NCBI GenBank assembly: GCA_947044365.1
Contig: OX345645.1
Coordinates: 275,501-339,500, forward strand
DNA from: Petrosia ficiformis
Lineage: Eukaryota; Porifera; Demospongiae; Haplosclerida; Petrosiidae
DNA: 64,000 nt
Direction: 5' to 3'
Both the position numbers and the translations under genes were made by a program. Positions 1 through 13,503 of this stretch are shown here, piece by piece; within the stretch, counting starts at the first letter, position 1; each line of letters opens with the position of its first letter. The notes beneath the pieces were generated by a model. It searched no databases, was not told where the DNA came from, and was given only the letters and a program-made list of their open reading frames with translations.

Positions 1-42
1 TGTATGTATGTATGTATGTATGTATGTATATATGTATGTATG

Positions 43-76
<34 letters not shown>

Positions 77-138
77 TGTATGTATGTATGTATGTATGTA
101 TGTATGTATGTATGTATGTATGTATGTATGTATGTATG

Positions 139-172
<34 letters not shown>

Positions 173-174
173 TG

Positions 175-208
<34 letters not shown>

Positions 209-226
209 TGTATATATATATGTATG

Positions 227-260
<34 letters not shown>

Positions 261-275
261 TGTATGTATTTTTTT
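1..275. repeat. (TATG)n microsatellite
   Basis: Nearly pure TATG/TGTA tetranucleotide tract with a few TATA interruptions. It is open in several frames only because of its composition, so no protein is called. It runs off the left edge of the window. Confidence 0.95.
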
Positions 276-412
276 GTGTGTGTTTGTGATAGGAAAAGGA
301 AAGAGAGTTACTGAGAATTAAACACGATGTTTTTTTAATAGTGTTTATGAAATATCACCTATATTGAAAATACATGTACTTTATATGACAAACACACCCT
401 ATCAAAACTTAC

Positions 413-567
413 CACTGGAAAAGAAGAAGGAGGATATTGAGAGGATGGAGAAGAATCTATTGCCTGCAGACTAGGCATAGATCCACCACCTCCATGTAAT
501 CTAGCTTGTTGCATCTACGAGAGATAGATAGATAGATAGATAGATAGAGGTAGAGAGGTATATATAT

Positions 568-600
<33 letters not shown>

Positions 601-1095
601 CAGAGACAGAGAGACAGAGGATGAATGAAAGTGCATTTATGTTGTCATTTATAGAATAACATGTTTGTTTATAATAGTTATGATATTAGTGACTATAGTG
701 TTGTGTTTTCAATTAGATATATAGATAGTGAATGAGTAATAGTTATTCCCTAGTTAATTATGCACTGTCATCCATCAGACCATTCATCCATTTCTCTATT
801 CATCCTTTGATTCATCCTTCCATCCATTGATTCATTCTTCCATTGTCTATCCACTCATCCATCCATTGATCCATTCCATCCATCCATTATCCATCCAATC
901 CATCCATTCATTCATTTATCCATATAACAAATGCATATTTCATACCTCAAATATACTTTGCATTGCTTGTTCAAATGCTTCAGATTGAGCCTGTTCTTTC
1001 TCTTTCATTAAAGCAATCTTCTCAGTCAATCGTCGTGGTAACCCACTCTTTTTGACTTCTGTTGAGTCGACAGTTTTACTCCGAGCACGAGACAT
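413..1095 (-). CDS. CRTC/TORC-like CREB-regulated transcription coactivator, N-terminal exons (partial)
   Basis: Two coding exons are visible, 946-1095 (50 codons from ATG at 1095) and 413-514 (34 codons). They are joined in phase 0 by GT-AG sites, and a further donor (GTAAGT) follows at 412-407, so the gene continues left out of the window. The protein reads LPRRLTEKIALMKEKEQAQ, then a helix and RLHGGGGSMPSLQ. This follows the layout recalled for the CRTC N-terminus: basic start, (K/R)(F/L)(S/T)EKIALxxxKQ helix, then (H)YGGSLPNV. In known CRTCs that helix binds the CREB bZIP and the later region carries phospho-sites for nuclear export. Only 84 residues are seen, so the C-terminal transactivation domain cannot be checked. 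The intron between the exons is full of GATA/CATC simple repeats. Confidence 0.7.
525..925. repeat. Simple repeats in CRTC-like intron 1
   Basis: (GATA)n at 525-546, a GAGACA-rich tract at 565-620 and a degenerate CATC/ATTC tract at 775-925. All lie inside the intron between the two CRTC-like exons. Confidence 0.8.
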
Positions 1096-1194
1096 GTTAA
1101 ACAGGAGGGGAAACTATCTATAATTATAATTATCATTACACATTAGTGAAAATACTGATTGGTCATAAATACATGAATAATGGATATATGAAGA

Positions 1195-4150
1195 TTGGAC
1201 ACAATGGGTCATTGGGTACATGGTAACTGGATATATACATGGATCATTGGATACATGGTCATTGGATACATGGTCACTGTATACATGAATCATTGGGTAA
1301 ATGGGACAATGGTCAATGAATACAATCAATACATGGGTCATTTTGATACATGGGTAATTGGATACATGGGACAATTGTCACTAAATACATGGGTCATTGG
1401 GTACATGGATCATTGGGTACATGGTAACTGGATACATGGGACAATGGTCACTGAATACATGGTCATTGGGTACATGGTATATAGACATTCGGACACAATG
1501 GGAGTAATACATGGTTGTTGGGACACAATGGTTCATGATAATTGGAGATTATACAAGTGTAAATGGAGTGGACTTGTGTTCATTGAATACATGGGATGTA
1601 CACATCATTGAATACATGGTTGGACACATGGGGTTTACACATTAGTCAATGGAAGACACATGGGCACATATGGATACACTTTGACATAAGGTGGATTAAA
1701 GTCATTAGATGTCGTGGTCATTTGATATATGGGTTATTGGATACATGGTGGATTATGGTGATCGGATACATGGGGTGTACACATGGGTTATTGGATACAT
1801 GGTGGATTATGGTGATTGGATACATGGGGTGTACACATGGGTTATTGGATACATGGTGGATTATGGTGATTGGATACATGGAGTGTACACATGGGTTATT
1901 GGATACATGGTGGATTATGGTGATTGGATACATAGGGTGTACACATGGGTTATTGGATACATGGGGTGTACACATGGGTTATTGGATATATGGTGGATTA
2001 TGGTGATTGGATACATGGGGTGTACACATGGGTTATTGGATACATGGGGTGTACACATGGGTTATTGGATACATGGTGGATTATGGTGATTGGATACATG
2101 GGTGTACACATGGATTATTGGTTACATGGTGGATAATGGTGATTGGATACATGGGGTGTACACATGGATTATTGGATACATGGTGGATTATGGTGATTGG
2201 ATACATGGGGTGTACACATGGGTTATTGGATACATGGTGGATGATGGTGATTGGATACATGGGGTGTACACATGGATTATTGGATACATGGTGGATGATG
2301 GTGATTGAATACATGGGGTGTACACATGGGTTATTGGATACATGGGGTGTACACATGGGTTATTGGATACATGGTGGATGATGGTGATTGGATACATGGG
2401 GTGTACACATGGGTTATTGGATACATGGTGGATTATGGTGATCGGATACATGGGGTGTACACATGGGTTATTGGATACATGGTGGATTATGGTGATTGGA
2501 TACATAGGGTGTACACATGGGTTATTGGATACATGGGGTGTACACATGGGTTATTGGATATATGGTGGATTATGGTGATTGGATACATGGGGTGTACACA
2601 TGGGTTATTGGATACATGGGGTGTACACATGGGTTATTGGATACATGGTGGATTATGGTGATTGGATACATGGGTGTACACATGGATTATTGGTTACATG
2701 GTGGATAATGGTGATTGGATACATGGGGTGTACACATGGATTATTGGATACATGGTGGATTATGGTGATTGGATACATGGGGTGTACACATGGGTTATTG
2801 GATACATGGTGGATGATGGTGATTGGATACATGGGGTGTACACATGGATTATTGGATACATGGTGGATGATGGTGATTGAATACATGGGGTGTACACATG
2901 GGTTATTGGATACATGGGGTGTACACATGGGTTATTGGATACATGGTGGATGATGGTGATTGGATACATGGGGTGTACACATGGGTTATTGGATACATGG
3001 TGGATTATGGTGATCGGATACATGGGGTGTACACATGGGTTATTGGATACATGGTGGATTATGGTGATTGGATACATGAAGTGTACACATGGGTTATTGG
3101 ATACATGGTGGATTATGGTGATTGGATACATAGGGTGTACACATGGGTTATTGGATACATGGGGTGTACACATGGGTTATTGGATATATGGTGGATTATG
3201 GTGATTGGATACATGGGGTGTACACATGGGTTATTGGATACATGGGGTGTACACATGGGTTATTGGATACATGGTGGATTATGGTGATTGGATACATGGG
3301 TGTACACATGGATTATTGGTTACATGGTGGATAATGGTGATTGGATACATGGGGTGTACACATGGATTATTGGATACATGGTGGATTATGGTGATTGGAT
3401 ACATGGGGTGTACACATGGGTTATTGGATACATGGTGGATGATGGTGATTGGATACATGGGGTGTACACATGGATTATTGGATACATGGTGGATGATGGT
3501 GATTGAATACATGGGGTGTACACATGGGTTATTGGATACATGGGGTGTACACATGGGTTATTGGATACATGGTGGATGATGGTGATTGGATACATGGGGT
3601 GTACACATGGGTTATCGGATACATGGTGGATTATGGTGATTGGATACATGGGGTGTACACATGGGTTATTGGATACATGGTGGATTATGGTGATTGGATA
3701 CATGGGGTGTACACATGGATTATTGGATACATGGTGGATTATGGTGATTGGATACATGGGGTGTACACATGGTATAATTGAGGTCATTGTACACATGGTG
3801 AATTGTGATCATTGGATACATGTGTTATTGGACACATGGTGATTGGATACATGTGGTGTACTCATGGTGGATTGTGATCATTGGATACATGTGTTATTGG
3901 ACACATGGTGATTGGATACATGTGCTGTACACATGGTGGATTGTGATCATTGGATATGTGTTATTGGACACATGGTGATTGGATACATGTGGTGTACACA
4001 TGGTGGATTGTGATCATTGGATATGTGTTATTGGACACATGGTGATTGGATACATGTGGTGTACACATGGTGGATTGTGATCATTGGATATGTGTTATTG
4101 GACACATGGTGATTGGATACATGTGGTGTACACATGGTGGATTGTGATCA
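1195..4150. repeat. Minisatellite with 54-bp unit and ~572/626-bp higher-order structure
   Basis: A ~3-kb array fills the space between the divergent CRTC-like and NR2C2AP genes. The common unit of 54 bp combines GGATACATGG, the palindromic GTGTACAC and a GTGGATTATGGTGATT segment. Identical multi-unit blocks recur at 2007, 2579 and 3205, giving higher-order periods of 572 and 626 bp; the second is longer by exactly one 54-bp unit. From about 3780 the unit changes to a GTGATCATTGGATA form with a shorter period. Because 54 is divisible by three, long open frames occur on both strands; I treat them as artefacts. Confidence 0.95.
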
Positions 4151-4608
4151 TAATAATAATATAATATACGAGGGATTATTTCTGGAATGGAGTGATGTAA
4201 TAAAAACACACATACCTGAGACATGATCAAAGTAACACACAAACACAAGTAAAATATGTTGACATATAATATGTGTTGTGTGTGCACTATGTATATATAC
4301 CTACACATAATGACAATGACTCATGTATATATACACTAAAACATTGGTATTCCAGATCACTTCCAACGGTATTTCCACACTTACCATTACAAAACACATC
4401 AAACAGGATCTTGTGATGTATTGAGCAACTATGATGGGGCCTTTACAAACAAACTTTCATTCTTGCCCTTGTACTATAATATAATTATATATGCGGTCTT
4501 AATCTCCCTAATTAACTGAATAAATATTCTGAAATTTTATTGGGAAATAATACGGTAAGCTAATGAATATTAATTAAAGCTTAATTAGCACAAAAATAAT
4601 TAATTATA

Positions 4609-4805
4609 ATGGAATCTCTTTTGGTTATTGGAAAATTTACTGCAAAGTAATTGAAATATCATTGATAATATTAATAATAATATTATTAATATTCTGTTGT
4701 CATTGTAGAGTGAGTTCTATATTGAATCGTGACACACGTCAATTTGGAAAGAAACATATGTTTGATGAAAATAACGAAACTTGTTGGAACTCAGATCAAG
4801 TAAAA

Positions 4806-4852
<47 letters not shown>

Positions 4853-5341
4853 ATACAACAATTAAAAGTAATTAATTTCTTATTCATTCAAAGGGATCTC
4901 CTCAGTATGTGTTAATAGAGTTCACCCAGCCTGTTCGAGTTTGTGAAATAAGTATTCATTTTCAAGGTGGGTTTGTAGGTAAAGAATGCATTTTACAAGG
5001 TGGAGAAATAGATGAACTAATTAGATTCTTTCCTGAAGATTCCAGTACATTACAAGTATCCTCCATAGACGATTAACAACTTTACTATTATTATAATAAA
5101 GCAATGATGTAATATATTGAATATATATATCATTATATCACCCCATGAGCTCATGTGCTCAATGAGAATATGTTAATGCTTTAAAGAAAAGTAATAACAA
5201 TTGACCTTAACATATTCTCAGAACTTTCATGTGGCATCAACAATACCTTATAAAGTATACAAGATAATATTTGAGAATAGTACAGACTTTTATGGTAGAA
5301 TTACTATCTATTCATTAAAATTACTAGGACAATATGTATAA
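4609..5341 (+). CDS. NR2C2AP: Nuclear receptor 2C2-associated protein (NR2C2AP/TRA16) homolog
   Basis: Four exons: 4609-4646, 4709-4799, 4894-5055, 5222-5341, giving 136 residues (the human protein is about 139). The reading matches the recalled family along its length. The first 19 residues end in VSSILN, followed by RDTRQFGKKHMFD, NETCWNSDQG, IHFQGGF, FFPEDSSTLQ and a C-terminal TDFYGRITIYSLKLLG. The fold is a small discoidin/F5-8-type beta sandwich. The human protein binds the orphan receptor NR2C2 (TR4) and represses its activity; whether that holds here is unknown. A (TA)n tract fills the intron after exon 2. The gene ends 104 bp from the oppositely oriented CHURC1. Confidence 0.93.
4807..4848. 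repeat. (TA)n microsatellite in NR2C2AP intron 2
   Basis: Pure alternating TA tract inside the 94-bp intron; it occupies nearly half of the intron. Confidence 0.9.
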
Positions 5342-5445
5342 ACTTAATTAATTATGTACAATAAAAGTGTATAATATGTATGTGTGATTGTGTATGTACA
5401 TACTACATAGTATATTAAAAATATTACATTTCTCGTATAGTTCAG

Positions 5446-6304
5446 TCACGGTAAAATTTTGACTGTAGCTTCTCCAATACCACATAAATCACATGTCATC
5501 ATATATTCCTATGTATAATGTATGTGTGTACATAATTATAATTATAATGAGTATTAATTACTTGATATTCTTCATCAACACTAAAGCTATATGAATGTTC
5601 AGCTATTACATGTCCACACTCTTTACAAGTGTCTGTAATGAGGATCAATAATCTATTCAACGTAGTGTTAACATATGTACTATGTATACATGATAACCAA
5701 TAGGCAGTGTTTAGAGTGCCAGTACTGGTACTTTATACTTTAAAGTGCCGTTGGTGGGCGTGGTCAACGAACCATAAGGTCTTATGTCATTAGGATTTAA
5801 AGTTGATGTAGTATACATGTCTCTTCCTCCCCATAATCAACCATCTTTTTATTTCCCATGCAGCCCTTTTATTGTGATTATGGGCTCAGTTGTTAATGAT
5901 ATTCACTTCACCACGCCCATGAACTGGCACTTTAAGCTATAAATTACGAGTATCGGTTTTTAAATGCTGTCTGCCTATAATAAATATAATTATATACAGT
6001 GCAGCAAATCTCATTATGTACATAGTTATACCCAAATGAATATAAATATATAATAGTATTATAGGTATCATACGTGTATATATCACAGTCTCTTCTCCAT
6101 CATCTGATTCTTCCTCAACTCTGTCTTTCTCATCTGTTAATCCAAGTTTATTGCATTTTGTACAACCAGAGTAATTGAGAATATAAGATCCTTTTTCTAA
6201 ACACACATTACCCTTTTAAAAAACCACATACACTTGTAAGAATACATTCATACACTATCATTTACTCTGTCTGGAGATACTTCTTTCAAACAGTCTCGGC
6301 ACAT
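5446..6304 (-). CDS. CHURC1: Churchill domain-containing zinc protein (CHURC1) homolog
   Basis: Four exons: 6266-6304, 6074-6212, 5562-5632, 5446-5508 (103 residues; human about 112). The start MCRDCLKEVSPDRGN and the blocks GSYILNYSGC, CKECGHVIAEHSYSF and CDLCGIGEATVKILP match Churchill, including the conserved Cys/His pairs that bind zinc in the known structure. Churchill acts in FGF-responsive transcriptional control in vertebrate embryos; its role in early animals is not established. Exon phases agree throughout. The ATG lies 74 bp from the TBC1D7 ATG, so the two share a bidirectional promoter. Intron 2 carries a TTAA-flanked inverted-repeat element. Confidence 0.93.
5740..5935. mobile_element. 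Putative MITE with TTAA target duplication (CHURC1 intron 2)
   Basis: TTAA at 5740-5743 and at 5932-5935 flank inverted ends starting AGTGCC. The inverted repeats span 5740-5763 and 5911-5935 and match except for small differences, both including GTGGGCGTGG-type sequence. There is no coding capacity. The TTAA duplication resembles that of piggyBac-type elements, but the termini do not show the CCC start typical of piggyBac, so the superfamily is uncertain. Confidence 0.65.
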
Positions 6305-6378
6305 GTTTGCTTCTTATTAATGCCCACCATTACAGGAAAAAGGGGGGCGTGATACTCCATGTCTTTTTTGCAGGGATA
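6305..6378. promoter_or_regulatory. Bidirectional promoter between CHURC1 and TBC1D7
   Basis: Only 74 bp separate the two divergent ATG codons, so the core promoters and 5' UTRs must overlap. No clear TATA box is seen; it contains GGGGGGCGTG at about 6342. The call rests on spacing. Confidence 0.6.
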
Positions 6379-7705
6379 ATGTCTGCTGAGGTGGATTCTG
6401 GTAAGAATTTCAGGAGTGCTTATTATGGAAGTCTTGGGTTTAGAGAAGAAGAGAAAGTCATTAATCAATTAGATGCTTTATTAAAGGAAGAACCGATTGG
6501 TAATTGTGTAAATATAGAATTATGTACTATCACAATGATGATAATAGTATAAATTCATTTTCTATAGATATTTTGAAACTCCAAGATTTCTGTTTAAAAC
6601 ATTCACTACCATTATTTTATCGACCTCTAGTGTGGAAACTATTATCAAGTTAGCAATACAAAATAATACGTTAATTAATTAATTAATTATACGTGCTAAT
6701 TAGAATATGAACCAGTTCACAAGGATAAAGAAACTTATAAATTTATTATATCACAAAGACGTGAGGAATTTCATGATTTAAAAAGTGCTTTACGAGTTAT
6801 TGAGTCCAGTCAAACAATATGTCATATCTCTTTGAAAACTTCATCACCAAATCACTCACTGAAAGCAGAAGATATTGTAACAATGTATTGTATACAACAT
6901 AACATATTGAATATAATACGTTATAGTGATAGAGTGGATTTATGTGCTATGGCACAGCCATTTTTAGAATGGTATAAAGATGAAATGGATGTATATTATG
7001 TTTTTAGTGGATTTGCTTCTCTCTGGAGTTCAATATTTCATCTGGAGAATATGGTAAGTTAATATTCACCTGGCTATAGGATATGGTATACTAGTACTTT
7101 AATGTAGATCTATTGTACTATACACAGATTAAAGAGTTTTATCATTTTTTATATAATCTTGATCCTCTTGTGTATCATCACTTGGAATCTTTACAAGCAT
7201 TCTCTAGCATACCTTTTAACAGGTAATATTTATGTGTGTAGAGTGTACATACATATATAAACTAATGTATTTATGTACATGTGTGGTATATATGTATGTA
7301 TGTATTTATAGATGGTATGGAAGTTGTTTTGCAAGTGATCTTCCATTAGCAGAGCTTGAAATGTGAGTATAAAAGTAGAGATTTGTACAGCTCTCTCTAC
7401 ATACTTCTTCATATAATAGTTTATGGGATCGTGTGATAGCTGGTTCATGGGTTGTAGTTATATTTGTATCTCTATCTATTGTACTCTACTACAAGAGACA
7501 ACTGTTGATGACCAGTAATTATAAGAATGTAAGCAAACTATTGGAACAGGTAACCGGATGAGATACTATTGATAAAGTGTCTATTATTATAATGTTTATC
7601 TAGTTACCAGAGAAAGATTCTTCATTGATAGTACAGCAAGGTTTAGAAATGTGGATAGACAATGGAAGTCACAAACATTTTTCATCACACAAGAAAAGTA
7701 AATAA
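6379..7705 (+). CDS. TBC1D7: TBC1 domain family member 7 (TSC complex third subunit) homolog
   Basis: Seven exons: 6379-6499, 6568-6648, 6704-7053, 7128-7222, 7312-7362, 7420-7549, 7604-7705, giving 309 residues (human about 293). Landmarks in order: NFRSAYYGSLGFR near the N-terminus, LPLFYRPLVWKLL (start of the TBC domain), a middle helical block, WYGSCFASDLPL and LWDRVIAGSWVVVIFVS. In mammals TBC1D7 is the third subunit of the TSC1-TSC2 complex that restrains Rheb and mTORC1. The TBC fold is present, but the catalytic Arg/Gln fingers of active Rab-GAPs are not obvious, as in the human protein. An in-frame upstream ATG exists at 6307, but homology begins after 6379. Its 3' end lies 90 bp from the opposing 7796-8866 gene. 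Confidence 0.9.
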
Positions 7706-7795
7706 TTTTTCTAATATATGAACTATATTATTTTATTTATCAGCTAAATGCTGTATAATTCTATTTGTATGCTAATAATTACATTTTTTAAATAA

Positions 7796-8866
7796 TTATA
7801 ATGTGCGTTCTTTACTCCATGGACTAGCTATAGTTAGAACTGATCCTGTTTTACTGCTCAGTTTAGTAGAATCTTGCCTGGCCTGTTGAACTCTCTTTTG
7901 ACAATGGTTCATATAATTGTATGTAAAACTTCGCACTACTTCTGAATTTGGTATCTGAACCTGAAACTTTGTGCCAACTGGAGGTTCTAACGTGCACACT
8001 CCTCTTCCTTGTGCTAAAAGCTGATGTGTCTCAAATCCATCTTCCTTTCTTTTCTTTGAGTCTTTCTTTAGTGTTTTATTATGTAACTCACAGTCAGTTT
8101 TGCTAGTTGTGTTATGAACACTTTGGTCCTTCTGTTTGCCAAAATCAATAGACTTACTTGGCTGTACAATTAAAGAAGGAATAGGTTGACTGACCCAACG
8201 CATTTTCAATGATAGTGCGTACTCTATTGCAGGTCTAGATTGCTTGTTTACTACTTTTTTAGAGAAGCTATGATTAATTAATCTTTGAGGCTTTGGTGGT
8301 AGCTCACTTCCATCTTCTCTTCCTGCAACATGCCTTCTTCCTTTGAGATTCTTTTCTCCGCAATATTCACCAAGAACAATCATCTTAGGTCTGAGTGTAG
8401 CTGTAATATGTGGCAAACTTGTAGATGTGGAGCTGGAATATTGTCTGGATTGTCTGTCAGTAAGAGCTGATACAGTACGTCTATGCATGTTAGGGTATGT
8501 ATATGTTCTACGATATTCTTTCATTGTTCTGCTTGGAGAGGTCTGATGTGTGAATCGGAATGGTATATTTGGGTTTACTGCAGAATGTCTTGGATCAGTG
8601 TAGTGTTGTGATAAATAAGTAGTTTGTTTTGAACTTGTATTGTGTAATATATTGTTGTCTTCAACATTTAAAACTTTGTGATGTTTCAAGTTTGTTTGCC
8701 TCTTTGATTCATAGCTCTGTAAAGCATTTCTTTGCAATTTCTTACCCCATAAAGATAAAGAAGGATTGTGCGATAAAGAGTTGCAGCAACAATTTGGTGT
8801 TGATAATGTACTGGTATGAGAATCAGTTTTTTCTGTTCCAAAATCATTCATAATTGCAATATTCAT
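7796..8866 (-). CDS. Unrecognised basic Ser/Thr-rich protein (356 aa)
   Basis: A single long open exon, ending at a stop at 7796. A good 3' splice site (TTTCTTTTTCAG) lies at 8882-8871, just upstream of ATG 8866, so the first exon is probably non-coding or carries only a few codons. The protein is rich in Ser, Thr, Lys and Arg and looks largely disordered. The most conserved-looking stretches are PPKPQRLINHSFSKK, AIEYALSLKMRWVSQPIP and, near the C-terminus, a PPVGTKFQVQIPNSEVVRSF segment followed by a helix. I cannot place it in a family and assign no function. Codon use and length support a real gene. It is divergent to PSMC3 (269 bp apart). Confidence 0.6.
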   Translation of the reverse strand: MNIAIMNDFGTEKTDSHTSTLSTPNCCCNSLSHNPSLSLWGKKLQRNALQSYESKRQTNLKHHKVLNVEDNNILHNTSSKQTTYLSQHYTDPRHSAVNPNIPFRFTHQTSPSRTMKEYRRTYTYPNMHRRTVSALTDRQSRQYSSSTSTSLPHITATLRPKMIVLGEYCGEKNLKGRRHVAGREDGSELPPKPQRLINHSFSKKVVNKQSRPAIEYALSLKMRWVSQPIPSLIVQPSKSIDFGKQKDQSVHNTTSKTDCELHNKTLKKDSKKRKEDGFETHQLLAQGRGVCTLEPPVGTKFQVQIPNSEVVRSFTYNYMNHCQKRVQQARQDSTKLSSKTGSVLTIASPWSKERTL

Positions 8867-9060
8867 GTAACTGAAAAAGAAACTGAGATTATGCATTTAA
8901 AATAATAATTATATAGACTAGATGTATGTGTATACAATACATTATTATACACACACACACACACACTGATATATTGTATAGAATAATAGCACAGTCCTGT
9001 TTTACACTAGCAGTCTAGCACTACATTGACTGCAACCAGCTGATTATTTCCCCGCGTATG

Positions 9061-9110
9061 TTTCGCTGCGCCCGCGGGGAAAATTTCTTTTCCCGCGGGG
9101 CCCAGCGAAA
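9061..9110. promoter_or_regulatory. GC-rich 23-bp inverted repeat in the divergent promoter upstream of PSMC3
   Basis: Arms 9061-9083 and 9088-9110 with a 4-base spacer are nearly perfect complements containing CCCGCGGGGAAAA. The block stands out as a GC island in AT-rich sequence, 26 bp upstream of the PSMC3 ATG. It could be a dimer-binding site or a core promoter element; function is inferred from position only. Confidence 0.6.
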
Positions 9111-9135
9111 TTCTTAATTTTTACTAACTGGAAAA

Positions 9136-11849
<2,714 letters not shown>

Positions 11850-12067
11850 TTAAAATTGTATTAATCATCATTGCATCAGTCATGTGATCATCACATGATA
11901 TCACTATTGTTATCAATGTGTACAGTATATTCATGCGATTATTATAATATTACAATGAAGTTTAAAATCTGCATAAACAGGCAATTTCTGATTAGCTGAA
12001 CATCATAATAATTATAATTGATGAAATATGAAGTTAGTTAATGACATTGTATGATAGTACATTATAA

Positions 12068-13346
12068 TTATGTTTCTTCGTTAAATGGTGTTTTCCTAAA
12101 TGTAGTTTCATAAAATGATAATAGTTTTGTTGATATGTTTTGTAACTCTTTCTCTTCTATTCCAGGAGAAAATACCTTTTAACAAAATAACAGATTATTT
12201 ATACAGCATCTCAATATTATCCACAACCTTACCTGCCACCATTGTCTATGAGCTCCTTCAGAATTAATATGAAGTTTACAACAATGTACAGAAAGATATA
12301 ACATAGTCGTTGCCATGACATTGGGTGGATAGATTATGTTCAAGTTAGTATGGAAACTATCTTGTAAAAAAGTCCAGGAAAAGGTTGTGAGGTTACTATT
12401 CTTAAAATCCTTTTCATTGACCCAGTGAGAGAGTGACAACAGGTGATGTAATAAATACTGTAATAATTATAATCATATTATATACTGGTGGGGATAAAGG
12501 ATAGGTGGAAACATGGACTAGAAGATCAAGGAAGTCATGTGATTGATGTAGGGTCCGGGGGACCAAATTCACTGAATCATAGGGTCTTACGTAGTTTGGG
12601 TTAGAATCTGAACGAATTTTACTTGTTGGATTTGAACCCAACTACATAAGACTCTATGGTTTGGCAAAATTGGTTCCTACCTCCTGGATTCACTAGTTCA
12701 TGTCTTCCACCTATGGGATAAACTCTTATATATATATCATATGATGTCACATTTCATCAGTGATTTAACTGTGATGTATTATTACATCATGACTCACTTT
12801 ATGAGGTAAGTCGTAATTATATTGGAATTTTAACATTCTCAACAAAACTAGTTCATATTTTGCCACACTCTCTTTCAGCCTCCAATATAACTCGTTTACT
12901 TCTAGTGGGGGCTTCTCTGGATGTAAACACCTAAGAGATCATCAATGGTCACATGATTTATATAAAATGTCATGTGACTGTACCTGTAACACGTATTCAC
13001 AATATCACTAAGTCTTGATGGTACCTCTTGCACTTTACTAGCAAGATTTAAACATGCCATAGAAATCATCTAATATTACGAATATAAAACCAATGCATGA
13101 TAGTCTTATATCCTCATGCCTATTCTCCTTGCATGAGAGTGAGTCTCACATAATTATCATACTTGTCTTCTTGTTCCAGTGCACATTGAAATTCATGATA
13201 CATTTTGAGAGCTGTTGCTATGGCTTCATCAGTAAGCTTCAGTTTCAGACCTATTATATATATATATAGTTAATATATATTAAATGAATATACCTACCAG
13301 CTTCACTGATAAAAAGAGTTTCTTTCAAATATGGATAATCTGCCAT
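12068..13346 (-). CDS. CCNQ: Cyclin-Q (FAM58-type, CDK10 partner) homolog
   Basis: Six exons: 13298-13346, 13150-13250, 12984-13069, 12798-12930, 12233-12457, 12068-12175, totalling 233 residues (human about 248). Matching blocks in order: FISEAGLKLKL, IATALKMYHEF, YMISMACLNLASKVQEV (first cyclin fold), LLRMLKFQYNYDLPHKYLLH, then LQDSFHTNLN, MATTMLYLSVHC and WWQVF (second fold). Human cyclin Q (cyclin M) activates CDK10, which phosphorylates ETS2. Every junction is GT-AG with agreeing phase. The third-exon junction was set by homology: the donor GTGAGA at 13149-13144 restores DKYDNYMISM. The gene is convergent with PSMC3 (218 bp between stops) and intron 4 carries a foldback element. Confidence 0.9.
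12546..12690. mobile_element. Foldback (MITE-like) element in CCNQ intron 4
   Basis: The two halves are imperfect inverted repeats of about 50 bp. The left half has ACCAAATTC and AGGGTCTTACGTAGTT. The right half has AACTACATAAGACTCT and AAAATTGGT. There is no coding capacity. The boundaries are approximate and no clear target duplication is seen. Confidence 0.5.
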
Positions 13347-13503
13347 TTTAATCTTGACAGCTATGAATATCATTACAGATATAATAATAAATAATAATAA
13401 CTATGTATAATAATATATATATAATTATATGTATATACATTATTAACTAGTTTCTATTAATGGTTGCATGAATTGTAAGTACTAGTTGTTGGTGAATGTT
13501 GCA

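Noticed and set aside
4..321. Open frames of ~100 residues (MYVC repeats)
   Set aside because: They are translations of a (TATG)n microsatellite in all three frames.
1195..4308. Many overlapping frames on both strands
   Set aside because: The 54-bp unit is a multiple of three and lacks stops in several frames; no splice signals or family similarity.
8343..8853. Plus-strand frames inside 7796-8866
   Set aside because: Shadows of the longer minus-strand open exon.
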